Shown here one piece after another: positions 51,201-63,891 of a DNA stretch of 64,000 nt; positions within the stretch are counted from its first letter, which is position 1, and every line of letters begins with the position of its first letter. The notes beneath the pieces were generated by a model. It ran no database searches. It was not told the origin of the DNA and saw only the letters and a program-made list of their open reading frames with translations. Origin of the DNA: Nectonema munidae (lineage: Eukaryota > Nematomorpha > Nectonematoida > Nectonematidae); assembly GCA_030549495.1 (NCBI GenBank), contig JAUIRK010000036.1, forward strand, positions 243,501 to 307,500. The letters run 5' to 3'. A program made the translations under genes and the position numbers.

Positions 51201-54200
51201 TCTACATTTTCTCTCCTAAAATCTTTAATCTTTAACTATCCAAGATTTGGATTTAAATCGGTCATTTCTATTTTCTTATAAATATAAGAAACGATACCAT
51301 ATGTGGAAACTTTGATAAATAAATTTCCCTGGCTTACTCTCAAAGAATTGATGTCAAAAGGAAGAGGTTTTTATAACATTTCAAGTAATGGAGGTATAGA
51401 TATTTGTCCAATGCTTTGACAACAGATCAATTTCAGCCATATCGAACGCAATTTCACATTTACTTCGATGACAAACTGGCAAGTATTCAACTCAAGATAG
51501 AAAAAATGAATGTATAGACCAACCAAATATACTTTATATTTATAACAAAGAAATGAAAGGGGCAAAATATTTTGAATTTAAAAATGCTACTGGACTTATT
51601 TAAATGAGTTTGTCTCCGTCTTGACAAATTTATGAAAACTTTTTCTAAAACTAATCCTAATCAAGATATCATATTCGATGAAATGGTTCATTTTCTTTCT
51701 CGATTTGAAAATGAAAAAAGATTGAGATATCGACACTGCAATTCAATATGACTTCAACCATATGTACAAAATGTCAAGTGGAAGTCCATGCTAAACGTGT
51801 TATTGATTTTCAAACACAAATGAATTTATTATCTTTTATTCTTTATGATTTTTTTGTTCATTGGCATGGTAAACTTTCATTATACCATATGTTAAACTTT
51901 TCATGCTTTATTTTTCGAATGATGGTGTTTATCAAAAAATTATTTGTTTCATTTGTATTCTGTGAATAAATGTTCAATTGACAGCGAACATTTTAACCTA
52001 TATAAGCGTTACGGAGACATCATTATTCAAAATAAACCAGAAATCAGAACTAGAAAATGCTTTTATTGCGTAGTTATTCAAAATGTGAGATAGACCCTCA
52101 CTGTCAATCATGACAAAGGCGCTTCATATGTTGATACGCTTATTTTCATTAAGTTGAGGAATTTTTTTCTCTAATTTTAATAAAAAAGTTTGTCATAATT
52201 TAGGTCTGTATTGGAATATTGAAATTTCAAGACTTTTTTAACCTTGGTCAAAAGAGGTGTATTTACCCATTTTTATCTGTCGTTAAAGAGTTAAAACAAA
52301 TAAATAAAAAAGTTTATGCCAAAAATTTCACAAAAATTTCACACATTGCTAAAAATCGAAGAAAGGAGAGGACAAAATTAGAGTTGAAAAATTGGAAGAT
52401 CGAAAAGAAACGTTTGGATTGAGCTTCAAAAACAAAAATCAGTAGTTATGGAGTAAGTAATCTTTGATTTATGGCACACTCAAGAAGGCACGTAAATCAT
52501 TTGATCTATTGGATACGCGTAAGAGTCTCATAAAAGCATGCTTCTCTCTCTCTCGTTCTTCAGAAAAAGATTCAAATTTAGATTTTCTTTTATTGGAGAA
52601 TTTAAAAATTTTAATTCAAATAAACTTTTTGTGAGTATCGACAAAAACTTTATATAACAGCTGGAAGTATTGAATTTTTCTTCTTGCGAGATTGTAATAA
52701 GCGAACTTCTTTTTCGTTTAAATGGAACGTTTAATTCATTTTAGGTGGAATTAACGGGAAACAACATCTTGGAATATGTTCACCCGGAAGACTTTGACGA
52801 GCTTTCCATGACGCTGAATCTATGTCACTCCCTCTACCATTACTCCAGTAATTTATCGAAGCGTAAGTCAAAATTTATTCTCAAACCCTTGCGGAAATAT
52901 TGAAGTGATTGTTGCCTTTATAACCATTTGAAAAATTCCGTTCTTTTAACTGCACTTTTTTCTGAACAGTAAAAACTTTTCGCAATAAAATCTACGATAT
53001 TAAAATTACATGATTGAACTTCGTTTGATGTCTCAATTTGTGCTTCCAATATTTTTTGCAGAATCAACATTACATATTAAAATATGTTTTTTTAAAAATA
53101 ATAATCAGATCAAATGTACAATTATTAAAATTATGTTATGAATAAATTAAAAAATAACAATTTAATTTGTTTTTAAACTTTTGAATAAATTGATTTAATA
53201 TCAATTAAAAAAAAAATTGAAAAGTAAGTTCGCGAAAAGAAATATTTCGCTGAATTAAATTCCGCAAACTTAATTTCGAGAGTTTCAAGTTCTTTTATAT
53301 GCAATTTTTTATAACATTTATAATGTTTTATATTTATAAAATTAAAAATCCCTTAAACTTCGCTCAAGAAGTAAAAAAAAATTTTTTTTTACACCAAATA
53401 TCTTGGATTTTTATTCTGGAGAAAGAAAAATACTTTCGAGTAATAGGAGTTTCGGTATGAAATAATTATTACCAGTCACCCATTGTGTCTTCTAATTAGC
53501 CTCTACTTGATTAATATATGACATTTTAATTAGATAGATTTAATTATAGAATATATTATAATACATTATTAAAATATTTCCATATAAACATATGTTATAT
53601 AAGCTTACTGCTAAAGTAAGGAATATTTTTATCATAAAAATGAAGCTAAGAGTTGAAACTTCCAGTTTAGTATTTTACGATTTGAAGCGAAAATATTGTT
53701 TGCTTTGCAAATGGAAAGCTTACACATTATTTTGTTTGTTCAATTTGACACATGAATAAAATAAGCATGCTCCAAATGGCAAATAAGATGAGCGGAATAA
53801 AGATCCAAATTAACATTTGATGCATAAAAAGATCAAACACCCTGTAATGAGATTGAATGATTCCAAATACTTAACAAAATACGAGTTTTCATCAAGAAGG
53901 CACAATTGCGCTGCTTGTATCGAACTATGAATAAAGTAGGCTTGATGCGGGATCGAACCCAAGACATTGACTTATCGAAACCGAATATCTATACAACCTT
54001 ACTCACGCCGCCATCACTTAAATGAGATATTAAAGATAAACTAAAAGTTTTAGAATAGTGAACAAGAAAAACAATCACAAAGCAGCCAAATATCAATGAG
54101 GTGAAGCAAAAATTCTTACCATTTCTTGAATCTTGACAGAATTATTAAAAAGCTTGAAATGAAGGAGATTTTAAAAATGTCAATGTCTTGAAAATAAATA

Positions 54201-57200
54201 CACAAATTTTTGAGAAATTTTCATTCTGAAATGATGAATAAACATTTTGATACGCAAAATTGCGTCACGTGATGAATATTTCTGGAAAAAAAATTGCAGT
54301 TTGACATTGCGGATTTTAAGGACATTTAGTCCTTATTCTTCTGCTGAGGTTTCCGGGACAATGCAAAATTTTCATATCAACGATTCCATTTTAAAAATCT
54401 ATTGATTGCTTTCTCTTTTATTTAGCAGAAAATTTGGTTGCAAGAAACTTTACTGTGCGCTTAAAGTGTGTGTTGGCAAAGAGGAATGCCGGCTTAGTTT
54501 CCAATGGTTACAAAGTAAGTGTTACTTCTTTTTTCCGGTTTTAGGTTAAATTGGTATAGCGTCAAGTCCTGCACTTTCAGCATTCGTTCTTACCAAAACA
54601 GATTCTGAGAGAACTTAGAAGCAAAAAATGCTTTAAAATTCAATGAGCAAGAAATTAGAATTTTTTGTTACATCCTAATTTTTTTAACTAAGTTTCCTAG
54701 TTTGATAACCACCGATTTAATTCCCGAAAAAGCAGCATAATTTGATATAAACTTCTGATCTGAGCGTTATCTTCAAATGAGGCAGACTAATTTTTTAAAT
54801 TTAATGCCATTTTAAATATCAAATCACTATAAGTGCCGTCTACTTTTTCTGGAAGCAAATGCATTAAAATCCAGAAATAGTGTGGCTGCTTTATGGCATT
54901 GGAAATAAATGGGATAAATAAGCTAGTTCTTTCTATTCAAATGGGATATATAAGAAGTGTCTCCACATCACCTATTTTTAATGTGAGAGAGCATGCGCTT
55001 AGTCTTCAAATTTATCCACAAAAAGTCACTTTTCCATAACAACATGCTTTTTCAAGGAAAAGACGCAATTTATTTCTAGAATGAGAAAGTGTCCATTTTG
55101 AACATATGTTCCTTTTTATTGATTTTATAAGCTAATGTCATGTCACATTGAAAGAAAGATTTTAAGCATGAAGAGATATTCAGATTTTTCTTTGCGTACA
55201 GTTGAATAAACCATAAATCAAAAGATGGGCGCAAGAAAATGAATTAATGATTTCGAAAGATTTGATGATTGTGTGCAAAGCAAGGATAAGCCATTTTGTA
55301 AAGTAGATCGCAGGGCCCTTGACAAGATGTGCAAATAGCAAACAACAAAATCTACATTTAGATCGGCTTTTATCTGCTTTCTCTAAATAGTTTGATTGAT
55401 CAGTGTTCAGCTCATGGCTTTTATATAATAAAAAAAAAGGTTATCAATTAACTTTCCATTTCACGTCGAGATTTTATTCTGCATGTGCAGCAAATTGGGT
55501 AGGAATCTTCCAAAAATCATTTTTATATTTTTTCCTTTTGTTTGTTTTAACAATAAAATTAACAGATATAAAAAAAAATCATTTTTCACTAAATTTTCCT
55601 ATATTTTAAATACAATACAGAGAAATTCATCACCGACAGCTCATTTATAGATTTTTGTTTCTCGATTTATAGCATCGAGATGATGCCCCTGATCTGAAAT
55701 TAGTTAAGAACTAATAGAAAAGAAGGCTTTGTCAAAACAAAATTGCAAAAATAAAACTGCCAAATATTGAAAACTTTTACTTTTTTTTAAATATTTTTTA
55801 TTTATCTAAAAAAAGAGAGTTTTATTTTTTTTTATAAAAAAAAAGTCAAATACAAAAAAAAATCAAAAAAATGTCATTTTGATTTGCCATTCTAGTGTTG
55901 GTTTTAATTTTTATCACAATCACATAGAAGGCAACTAAGATAAAAGTGTTGTTGAATTTTTTAAAATAAATATTTCATTCTACAAAACAAATATTTCTAA
56001 TAAACAGATAATAAAATTCTCTTAATTAAAATTTTCAACTTCTTAATTGAATGACCCTTGTTTTTGTCCTCTGGAATCGTCTGCTTGTTTTGGCTTTTTT
56101 TTAATTTGAATTTCCTTTTTTTTAAAAAAAAATTAAGAAATTTTTGGAAAAGTTTTTTAGTAATATTTTTTAAGAGGTTTTGTATTAAAAGTTGTTTGTG
56201 AGTTAGTGAGTAAGTGAAGATAATGTCTCTACAAATGAATTTATTTAAAAAAGTTTTTTTAACTGAAAAAGCAATAATCATTATTTATATAAATAAAATA
56301 GATATTGCACTCTTTGTGTCAATAGGGAAAAGAGAGCAAACGAAAGAAGGCTCATATAAAAGAATATAAAATTTTTATTGTTAATGATACTTTTATATTC
56401 ACAATGTTTGAATACATGTCGAATATTTTATGGTGAAAGAACATAGGGAAAAAATTACATCAATACTTTTTTTTCAAAATATTCCTAATAAAAAAAAACT
56501 AATAAAATTGTTATTCTTTGAGTAGTCGCTTATGAACGGCTGTCAGTAAAGTTTCGAAAATCAATTTCTCCAAAAAAAATTTCTCAAAGTATCAAGGAAG
56601 ATAGCTCGAAAATAAAATATTAGTTGAATGAGATGATCTCAAAATGAGATTTAAAAAAAGACACAACTCTATTATTGCCAATAAATGCACAAAACAGTAA
56701 AACGTTTGTTCAAATAGATTCCTCCAGGCAATAAATTTTACGGAATATTTTGGCATAGCATCTAAGCAACATTTTCTTTACATTTATTATTTTAAAAATA
56801 AAAGAGATAATGGTAGGCGATTTTTATTTCTAACTAATTGACATTTTGCGCGTAGGTTCCTTGGTACTACAAACTTGTTACTACTACTGCTATAAAATCA
56901 TTACTTGAAATAGTCCACCATTTTGAGTCGTGTATCTACCTCACTTAGTTAAGTTTATCGCTCAAAAAGCTACCAGATCCAATTGAAAATAGACACTTTC
57001 TTTACCCTGTTAGCATAAAGATTGAGGAGAATTAAGGGCTTCTCGGCCTCTTTGTCTAAATCTCCGACTGAGATTCATAAAAAATTATTATGAAGTAAAA
57101 AAATGCGAAAAATTGTTCACTTTTTTGAAACATTGATTTGAATTCTTCATTCCAATCATGCTCAATGAATTCTTCCTAAAAAGTTTCTTCTACATATTTC

Positions 57201-58342
57201 ATATTACAAGAAAAAGGATTTATCACCCATTTTTCTATTTAGAGTTGAAACTAATCCTCAATTATGAACAATAAGTGATCATTCAGCTGAGATTTGTGAT
57301 TACATAACTTTGACTTCATTATATTGTCATTGTAAAAAGTAGGTTTTTGAAAAAAATATCAGAATATTTGTTTATTTATATACAATGCAGAAATATATTC
57401 AAAAAATTTGCCCTCCTGAACCCCATTTTCGCACAAAAGTGGAAAATTCGTCCACGGATGAGAAATCCTGGAGTAGACTATGACAGCATTGTTTTATTTC
57501 ACGACTTCCTCTCTTTATTTTGACAGGCACTGCACTGCTTTGGTTATGTCAAATCACAGAACACGGATTCCTTGGCACTCAGAGGTGGTAAAGGAGTTTT
57601 GAGCAAGGATTCATCGTGTATTGGGTTCATAGGATTGTGCTGTGCGTACCCACCCTCCTCTTCCTTCACAGAAATCAAGTTGCACAACAACATGTTCATG
57701 TTCCGAAGTAGTTTGGCGCTCAAAATCATCTTTTTGGATGGGAAAGTTAAAGACATCACTGGATTTGAACCGCAAAGCTTGATTGAAAAGTCATGGTACA
57801 CCTTCATCCACACCCTGGACTTGGTGGGTGTGAAGCAGGCACACGAAACGCTACTCAAAAAGGGTCAAGCCGTTACGCCGTATTACCGAATTTTGACGAA
57901 GTGTGGTGGCTGGAAATGGATGCAAAGCTACTTCACCATCGTCAACAACACGCGTTCCTACCGACCACAGTGCGTTATCAGTGTGAACACTGTTTTATTT
58001 TCATCTCAGATATGCCAAAGCCTCATCTCCACCGAACAAACCCTAGAACCAACCACTGAAAATCCTTATTCAAATCCCAACAAAATGAAAAAAAGGGATA
58101 GAAGTGGTGACGACATCAAAAAAATCCCCCTCCTACCACAAGAAAGTCCATCAACTCCAAATATCTCGCATTACCTATATGAATTAAATGGAAATGGTAT
58201 AGCAGCCAATCAACACCCTCCAAAGATTGTCAATCAATACTTCAAGGGTGAATCAACAAATCATGCCTATTATCATCATCCAAATCCCTACTTCCATCAT
58301 TTATCTTCGCAGGACAGCATGCAAAGCAGTTGTACTATATAA
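47062..58342 (+). CDS. single-minded homologue, bHLH-PAS transcription factor (7 exons)
   Basis: Exons 47062-47108, 47317-47501, 50051-50145, 50225-50314, 52745-52862, 54429-54514 and 57527-58342 join in phase to about 478 residues. The bHLH domain is at about 20-77 ([16 protein letters not shown], then [19 protein letters not shown]), which matches Sim rather than Trachealess/NPAS or Hif. PAS-A is at about 105-210 ([46 protein letters not shown]) and PAS-B plus PAC at about 262-365 ([36 protein letters not shown]). Sim proteins pair with Arnt/Tango, bind ACGTG-core sites in the nucleus and direct ventral midline and neural fate. The C-terminal region after PAS-B is about 110 residues, with a basic patch (NKMKKRDR) and a His/Tyr-rich end. 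It is much shorter than the tail of fly Sim (about 670-700 aa protein). The start could instead be 46936 or 47077; an in-frame stop at 46885 limits extension. Confidence 0.93.
47109..47316 (+). repeat. sim intron 1 with (GAT)n microsatellite
   Basis: A 208-bp intron. GAT repeats occur at about 47203-47223 and 47249-47272. Its 3' end has two acceptors 15 bases apart (47301 and 47316). Confidence 0.7.
47317..47501 (+). CDS. sim exon 2 (bHLH)
   Basis: Acceptor ttttttgatag, donor cacaaat|gtaagt. It carries the basic region [10 protein letters not shown] and the helices through [12 protein letters not shown]. The alternative acceptor at 47301 would add FFFDR in frame before the basic region. Confidence 0.9.
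48237..48500. repeat. (GT)n followed by A- and T-homopolymer tracts
   Basis: A GT dinucleotide run, then a G-rich spot, then about 200 bp of runs of A or T up to about 19 bases long. Low-complexity sequence in sim intron 2; assembly errors are likely here. Confidence 0.9.
48957..49085 (-). repeat. tRNA-derived SINE, family C (head deleted)
   Basis: In reverse it reads a B box GGTTCGATCCC, then gcatcaagcctactttcttc, then a body with gcgcaatagtgccttttcga and the tail (acctttacctttacc). Compared with the copy at 53885-54015, about 35 bases of the tRNA head are missing. Confidence 0.8.
49605..49772 (+). repeat. tRNA-derived SINE, family C
   Basis: Head gagtaaggttgattatatac, B box GGTTCGATTCC near 49667, body atcaagcttactttcctcat and gcgcaatgtgccttctcaat, tail acctttaccttttt. 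It lies in sense orientation in sim intron 2. Confidence 0.8.
50051..50145 (+). CDS. sim exon 3 (linker to PAS-A)
   Basis: Acceptor tatctttcag, donor cttcaa|gtactt. It encodes [20 protein letters not shown] and [11 protein letters not shown], where the last residues equal the GSHLLQ that opens PAS-A in Sim. Confidence 0.85.
50225..50314 (+). CDS. sim exon 4 (PAS-A core)
   Basis: Exactly 30 codons in phase 0 after a 79-bp intron. [20 protein letters not shown] and [10 protein letters not shown] are nearly identical to Sim orthologues. The donor is acaa|gtacgt. Confidence 0.95.
50315..52744 (+). other. sim intron 4
   Basis: 2.4 kb. Minus-strand and plus-strand pieces at about 50700-52080 read protein-like for short runs ([39 protein letters not shown]) and may be an old, unidentified element. 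I could not assign a family. Confidence 0.5.
52745..52862 (+). CDS. sim exon 5 (PAS-A)
   Basis: Acceptor tcattttag, donor cgaagc|gtaagt. [20 protein letters not shown] is the family's [20 protein letters not shown]. It then has a divergent loop [15 protein letters not shown]. Confidence 0.95.
53885..54015 (-). repeat. tRNA-derived SINE, family C
   Basis: Contains in + orientation ggcacaattgcgctgcttgt and gcttgatgcgggatcgaacc, with a complete head to ttactcacgccgcc. Antisense in sim intron 5. Confidence 0.82.
54429..54514 (+). CDS. sim exon 6 (PAS-A end)
   Basis: Acceptor atttagcag, donor tacaaa|gtaagt. [18 protein letters not shown] matches [12 protein letters not shown] of Sim. Phase fits exon 5 (c+aa = Gln). 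Confidence 0.95.
54515..57526 (+). other. sim intron 6
   Basis: A 3.0-kb AT-rich intron with no recognised repeat or gene. Confidence 0.7.
57527..58342 (+). CDS. sim exon 7 (PAS-B, C-terminus)
   Basis: Acceptor ttttgacag. It begins ALHCFGYVK (Sim: IHCSGYLK), then PAS-B and PAC, and runs to TAA at 58340-58342. The last 110 residues are poorly conserved, rich in Pro, Ser, Asn and, near the end, His and Tyr ([11 protein letters not shown]). Confidence 0.95.
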   Translation, partial: ALHCFGYVKSQNTDSLALRGGKGVLSKDSSCIGFIGLCCAYPPSSSFTEIKLHNNMFMFRSSLALKIIFLDGKVKDITGFEPQSLIEKSWYTFIHTLDLVGVKQAHETLLKKGQAVTPYYRILTKCGGWKWMQSYFTIVNNTRSYRPQCVISVNTVLFSSQICQSLISTEQTLEPTTENPYSNPNKMKKRDRSGDDIKKIPLLPQESPSTPNISHYLYELNGNGIAANQHPPKIVNQYFKGESTNHAYYHHPNPYFHHLSSQDSMQSSCTI

Positions 58343-58534
58343 GAAGCATTATTGCAAGCTCGTCGACGTTAACAGTATTATTATTCCCTTACATCACAAA
58401 CACGCCAAACTTCTTCTCCATCTCCATAGAAACAAAAGTTTGAGGCAATACTTGTAAATACATTTGATGGTTTTTGTGTTAATGCGAGCCAAATCTTTTG
58501 ATATAATTTATTTTATCTTTGAAGCAATTTTAAA

Positions 58535-58540
58535 AATAAA
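58535..58540 (+). terminator. sim polyadenylation signal candidate
   Basis: AATAAA about 195 bases after the stop codon, followed by a T-rich stretch. Confidence 0.5.
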
Positions 58541-58919
58541 GTAATCTAATCTTCTTTATTTTTTTTGAAATCTGTTCTATGAATATAAAGAGAAAATCGA
58601 TATTGTAAAATACTTTTTCGCAACCAAAATCAACTTTTTATCTAAAGAAATTACAAAAAAAAACTATATTGATGAAAATATTGATTAAAGTTGAAAAATG
58701 GCATACCTAGTTCCCTAAACATCATTTAGTTGGTAATCGAGAAGAGAAATATTAAGTTTTAAAAATGCATCAAATAAGTATTCAACGATGCTGTTCTCAA
58801 AGAATTTGCTAAATTCTCTGCAAAAAAAAATTAAATTTTGAACAATTAAAATTTATAACCATTAATTGCAATTAGAAAAATAATTTTTTCATAAATCTAC
58901 ACAATAATCACATTAGTAT

Positions 58920-59694
58920 GAAAATCGTAATTTGCATTCATATTGAAGGATCCAAAGGTATTACATCAGATAGTTAGGGAATAAATCCAGAACACAAGTA
59001 TTTTGTTTCACATCAACCATTAGCCACAATTTTATCGCATATTTGTCTGGTTTGTTAACATCATTTACTGTGTAAATGCGCATCTTGCTATCTTGCTATC
59101 AATAGTAAGTTCTGGATGAGGAATATAAGATCTTCGTCTATTTTTTAAAAATAAATCTCAAATTCCAGATATCATAGCAGACTTATCGTCTTTATACGAA
59201 ATCTTCTTTGACTTTTAGAATCAAATCCCAAATATGTTACTATTTCTTCAAATCTGCCTCGCTGTGCCATTAACTTCTTGACAAAAGTTTTCTTGCCGCA
59301 ACAGCTCCTCTGCATATACACAAAGCCAAAAAAATTCTAACTCTTTTACTGAAAGATTCCATTCACTTTTTCTCTGATCGCTTCTTCAATCGCACATTTT
59401 TGAAGACGATGTAGGATTCTTCACCTGAATGCACCTGAGTTGGATTTAAAAACATTTTTAGCTAGAGTTGAACTTTCATCTTCTTCGTTTCACCGAAGCT
59501 AGGCTTTTCCCCTATTTTTACCATCATCAGAAGAAACTTCTTCAGAATCACGCGACTCTTGATTATACATAAGAATATGATTCAACTCCAGACTCATTGG
59601 ATAAAAATTGATCATCACTTCCTGCGTCTTCTTCGATCATATCTTTCTTATAAAATGAAGCTTTTGCTGCTGAGTTACGAATCCGTTTATCCAT
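58920..59694 (-). pseudogene. piggyBac-like transposase remnant
   Basis: The minus strand begins at 59694 with MDKRIRNSAAKASFYKKD and an acidic stretch EEDAGSDDQFLSNESG, as at piggyBac N-termini. Further pieces in changing frames read LSVKELEFF, LMAQRGRFEEIV, YLGFDSKSQRRFRIK, HPELTIDSKIARC and KPDKYAIKLWLMVDVK. These match the piggyBac order RF--I---L-FDD, then LTIDE, then KPDKYGIK-W. There are many frameshifts and stops, and the C-terminal third is absent. It lies downstream of sim on the opposite strand. Confidence 0.75.
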
Positions 59695-59699
59695 CAAAA

Positions 59700-60730
59700 G
59701 GGCCTAAGTAAAATATTTGAGAATGTATTGAAATTATCAAAAAACACTAAGTTACGACTACTAATAAGTTTGCATCTTCACAGATATAAGTAAAAATAAA
59801 GCTCTAAAGCAAGTTCCACTTGAAAAAAGTTTAACTGCAAAAAAAAGTCAAAAGTATAAGGGCGTCTAACTTTCAAACGTGTGAACAAATTTTTTGGTTA
59901 GTAACTAATTTTTTTTAAAACATTAACCATGATGTCTTAAATAAGATGGGCGAACAACACACTTCACAAATCATTGCCGATATAACCAATAAACATTGCT
60001 AAATTAGCAGCACGCTATATAAGATCTCGATAGCGAAATTCTAGGATTATTACATTTAAATCCAAAAGAAACAAAAAAAAGAAATTTGTTTTAATAAGAT
60101 ACTTATTACACACGCACACAGATATAGACAAAAAACGATTGTCACTCAAGAAAAGAAAATTTTTTTGAAAAAAAAAAATTCAAGCAGTTGATTTATAATC
60201 AATATTCTTTATTGCTATTGATTTTTGAAATGATCGGAAAATTTTTTTATTAATTTATGATTTTTTTATCGATTTGATAGATACAATATTGAATATACGT
60301 AAAAGTTTATGAAGTTTTTCTGGATATTTGAAATTAAAAATCTATATAGTAGCAAACAAATCAACAAAAGCTTCCAAAAAATTCATTGAAGAACCAAAAC
60401 TTAATATTAATAGTAAAATAATGAATTTTTTTCAAAAGGTCTTTTTCTCTGTAAATATTCCAAAATTTTTATCTTGAACAACTTTTTTCTTTGATTATTA
60501 TGAGATTTTCCAAATTTTCTACACAAATTTTGGCTAACATAGATAAAGCTGTAATGCTATTTGTATTTGAAATAAAAGCATTTATAATTTAATTTTAATG
60601 TAAATTATCTATTTATTGATATGTGTGGGAAATTATGTTGGGTTTGATCATCTTTTTAAATAGTTGATAATATTCACCAATTTCCAATATAAAAGGCATT
60701 TCTATGTCTTTATATCCATTTTATATCGAT
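59700..60730. other. no gene recognised
   Basis: AT-rich non-coding sequence. Confidence 0.5.
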
Positions 60731-60733
60731 ATT

Positions 60734-60806
60734 GGCAGGTGGCCTGGTAGTAGGAGAGTAGGATTTTGATCTAAATGGTCTGGGTTCGATTCCCGATCGT
60801 GACATG
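60734..60806 (+). repeat. tRNA-derived SINE head, family A
   Basis: ggcaggtggcctggtagtag (A-box region) and GGTTCGATTCCCGATCGTGA (B box and downstream). It matches the heads at 23245 and 25800. The body is short or lost. Confidence 0.7.
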
Positions 60807-61089
60807 ATACAGCTAATGGCCCATTTTCAAATTTTTTTCGATTTCTGCAAAAAAATCATGTATCTGATTTCTGAAAAAAATTCAGACAAAAATTTAAGAC
60901 TAATTTGGTCTATTTGAGCGTCATAAATTGAAAACATCGTCCTAGTGTAATATTTCAAAAGATCTCCTTTTTGATTTGATTTTAGTGTTTTGAACTCAAT
61001 TTTCAAAAAATCAGAAAGAAGGTATAATTTTTATTCAATAAAATATCACATAAAAATTTTTTTATTTTATTTTCATAAACAGTTTGAGT

Positions 61090-62600
61090 GTATCATTGAG
61101 AGCTTCTTTGGCATCTTTTGTCTTTTGTCAAAATGTCAATTTCTGGTTGGATTTCCTTTGATGCAGCGATCCGTAAAGCTTTCAAGTTATCGTCGGCCAG
61201 CCTTGTGGGTAAATAATTTTTGTTCAGCCTCATCAGTGAAAAAAACCTTTTACGCTTATAAGTACTCCTGAACATACACACAATTTTCTTATTCGCGTTC
61301 ATCAAGACTTAAGTAGCAATCGGGAACACCTGAAATTTTAAACGTTTTCCTCAACATCGTATTACATTTCAGATCAATTATTTTCATTTGAATATCTTTT
61401 TTCAATTGATTGACGTCCAAATTGAAGGGATTTACGAATAAATCGAAATCTGACTTCAATATTTCAAGCTATTTAAATCTTTTATCGAATTCATTAAAAA
61501 GAACATGAATGTGATCAACACATTCTGATACCGCTTCTTCATTGATCTCAGGTAGAGATTTATAAAAGAAAATGCTCAAAGTTTTTAATTTTCAAATTTT
61601 TTTTCACAAATTTTCAATTTTATCTTGAAGGCTGTAACATTATCATTCATTTCAACAATCATGCACGATTCTTCCTGGAGTTTCAAATTTAAAATGTTCA
61701 AATATTTGGTGATATCTACTAAAAAAGCTAAACTTGTCAAGAAGAAAATATCTTCAAGCTCAGGCACGACTTTCTTTTTCGAATTAAAATTTTTTTTTAT
61801 TTCTTCTTTGAGATTGAAAAAAAGCTACAAAACTTCTCCGCTGCCTAGCCAACTTACCTCGCAATAATAAGGAATTTCGCATTCTACATCATTCAAAAAA
61901 CTTTTGAATTGTCGATGTTTGAGACTACTTGATCTCAAAGTGTTCACACTTTTGACAACAATATCTACTACATTTTTTATCCTCATTCTTTTGACGCAAA
62001 GTGCCCCCTGTTTAATTAAGCAGTGAATTGGGACTATTGGCTCAGCTCCCATTTCTTTTTGTTTCGCCTTGATTAGACCAACAAGCCCTGACTTCTCAGA
62101 ACACATCGCCGGTGCACCGTCAGTAGAAACGGACGTGAGTTTATTCCAATTTAGATCGAAATCACAAAAAAATTTTCCAAACCTTCAAAAATATTTACAC
62201 CTTTTGTGGTGTCTTTGAGAAACATTAAGCCAAGTAACTCTTCATGAACCTTCAAATAACAATCAACACCTCTGATAAAAATTGAAAAAAAAGAGGTATC
62301 ACAGATACCAGTGCTTTCATCTAATCCCAATGAAAAAAAGTCGAACTTTCTAACCAAAGATTTCATCTGCTCTTCTAAGTTCGATGACATTTCTGTTATC
62401 CTAATCACAACTGTGTTGTGTGAAAGACTTAATTTAGGAAATAATTTTGCTTTGTCTGGAGACAGAACTTTTGATACTATCACGAGACATGATTTAATAA
62501 ATTCTCCTTCTGTGAAAGGTTGTGAATTTTAGGCAATCATTTCACTAATCCTAACCCTACCCTTCACCAAATCTTTTGACGTTTTAGTTACATTCATGAT
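61090..62600 (-). pseudogene. hAT transposase remnant (GTF2IRD2/Charlie-like)
   Basis: Long minus-strand pieces are well preserved. 62483-62151 reads KLFPKLSLSHNTVVIRITEM, FFSLGLDESTGICDTSFFSI and FIRGVDCYLKVHEELLGL. 62106-61825 (MCSEKSGLVGLIKAKQKEMG, KHRQFKSFLNDVECEIPYY, VSWLGSGEVL) gives the GAPAM, RS--LKHRQF and VRWLSRGKVL motifs with changes. 61767-61585 (FLVDITKYLNILNLKLQEES) continues the order. The C-terminal dimerisation part is decayed toward 61090. Frames shift between pieces, so it is inactive. Confidence 0.88.
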
Positions 62601-62639
62601 CATTTTTTTGTTTTGAGTGGGACGCTTTCAGTTGAACAT

Positions 62640-63760
62640 AACTTTTCATAAGTTTCTTGAAAAATCTTTAAAAGGCTTACGCCTATCAAAACTGCTATCG
62701 GCAAATTCAATTATATATGTCTTTTACATGTTGCATTGCCAAGAAATCTGTCTAATTTTTTTTGACCATGTCAAATGAGCTGAGAAATAACTTTGGTAGT
62801 TAAACTATTTTTTTCGATCTTTTAGAGTCCTCTCAATGCAATTTAATTTCGTCTGAATTTGGCTGATAAGTTCTGTTTTCAGTTCTGTATTTTGAGATCT
62901 GGATTTTCTTGAAATTGAAATTAAGGTACTAAAAATGTGATTTTATAATAATGCACTTTTATCACTTTGAATTATATTAACTTATAGTTATCAATTGCAC
63001 AAAAATTCATTGGAATCGCTCATTGTAAAATCTAGGAAAGTGTAGTGAATTTTAAGCTTTATTAATAATCTGAGGTTTTTCATACCATTCAAACATTTAG
63101 TGAATATATGTTTGCATTTCTAATTATTCAATAATGATTAAATTCAAACAGGAATTTCAAAAAATTATAATAATAACCATACTAACAATGGATTGTCACT
63201 TACCAATGTTTTAAATTAAGTGAACAGCTACATCTTTGTTAGAGAAGACAAAAAAAAGTTGAGCCAACTTTTCTGTTCTTGAAAAATCTTTAAAACTATC
63301 AAAACTGCTATGCAAAGAATTATAATGTCTTTTAATGTTGTATTCCTTGGAAACAGCTATTGTTTGTCCATAAATGAGACAAAGAATTTTAAAACTATTT
63401 TTTTCTTCGATCTTTACAGCAAAATAATTTAATTCCCACTACGCCTGATAAATTCTCTTTTCTTCCTCTATTTTTCTTTTTTTGAAATTGAAATTAATGT
63501 ACTAAAAATGTGATTTTATAATAATGCACTTTTAAGACTTTGAAAAATTAACTTATAAACAACAATTGACACAAAAATTCATGAAAGCTCATTGAAAATC
63601 TAAAAAATGAAGTGAATATAGCGTAAGAAAAATCAAAGGGTAAAAAAATGAAACAAATGTCAATATATGATTGATTTATAATTAATCAAAATAATGATCA
63701 AATTCAAAGACGATTTTAAAAAATTATAATAATAATAATAATAATAATATATTGATCAAA
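62640..63760. repeat. tandem duplication inside the hAT 5' region
   Basis: About 62645-63190 and 63275-63760 share many words in the same order (cttgaaaaatctttaaa, atcaaaactgctat, gaaattgaaattaa, actaaaaatgtgattttata, ataatgcacttttat/a, acaaaaattcat). The second unit is shorter and more changed. (TAA)n lies at 63726-63750. Confidence 0.8.
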
Positions 63761-63834
63761 CTTTTAAATTTTTATAATGTAATTGTTGATAAAAATTGAT
63801 ATTTATATAATTTAAGAAAAAATCTCATTTTTCT

Positions 63835-63883
63835 TCACGGGCCGCAGAAAATACTCTCGCGGGGCGCGTGTTGGACACCCTTG
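63835..63883 (-). mobile_element. hAT terminal repeat, right end of the element at 61-63.9 kb
   Basis: In reverse from 63883: caagggtgtccaacacgcgc, then cccgcgagagtattttctgc. This is the typical GC-rich start of Charlie/GTF2IRD2-like hAT elements. The 8 bases that follow (ctttacag) would be the target duplication, but no left partner was found, so the left end is probably truncated. Confidence 0.75.
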
Positions 63884-63891
63884 CTTTACAG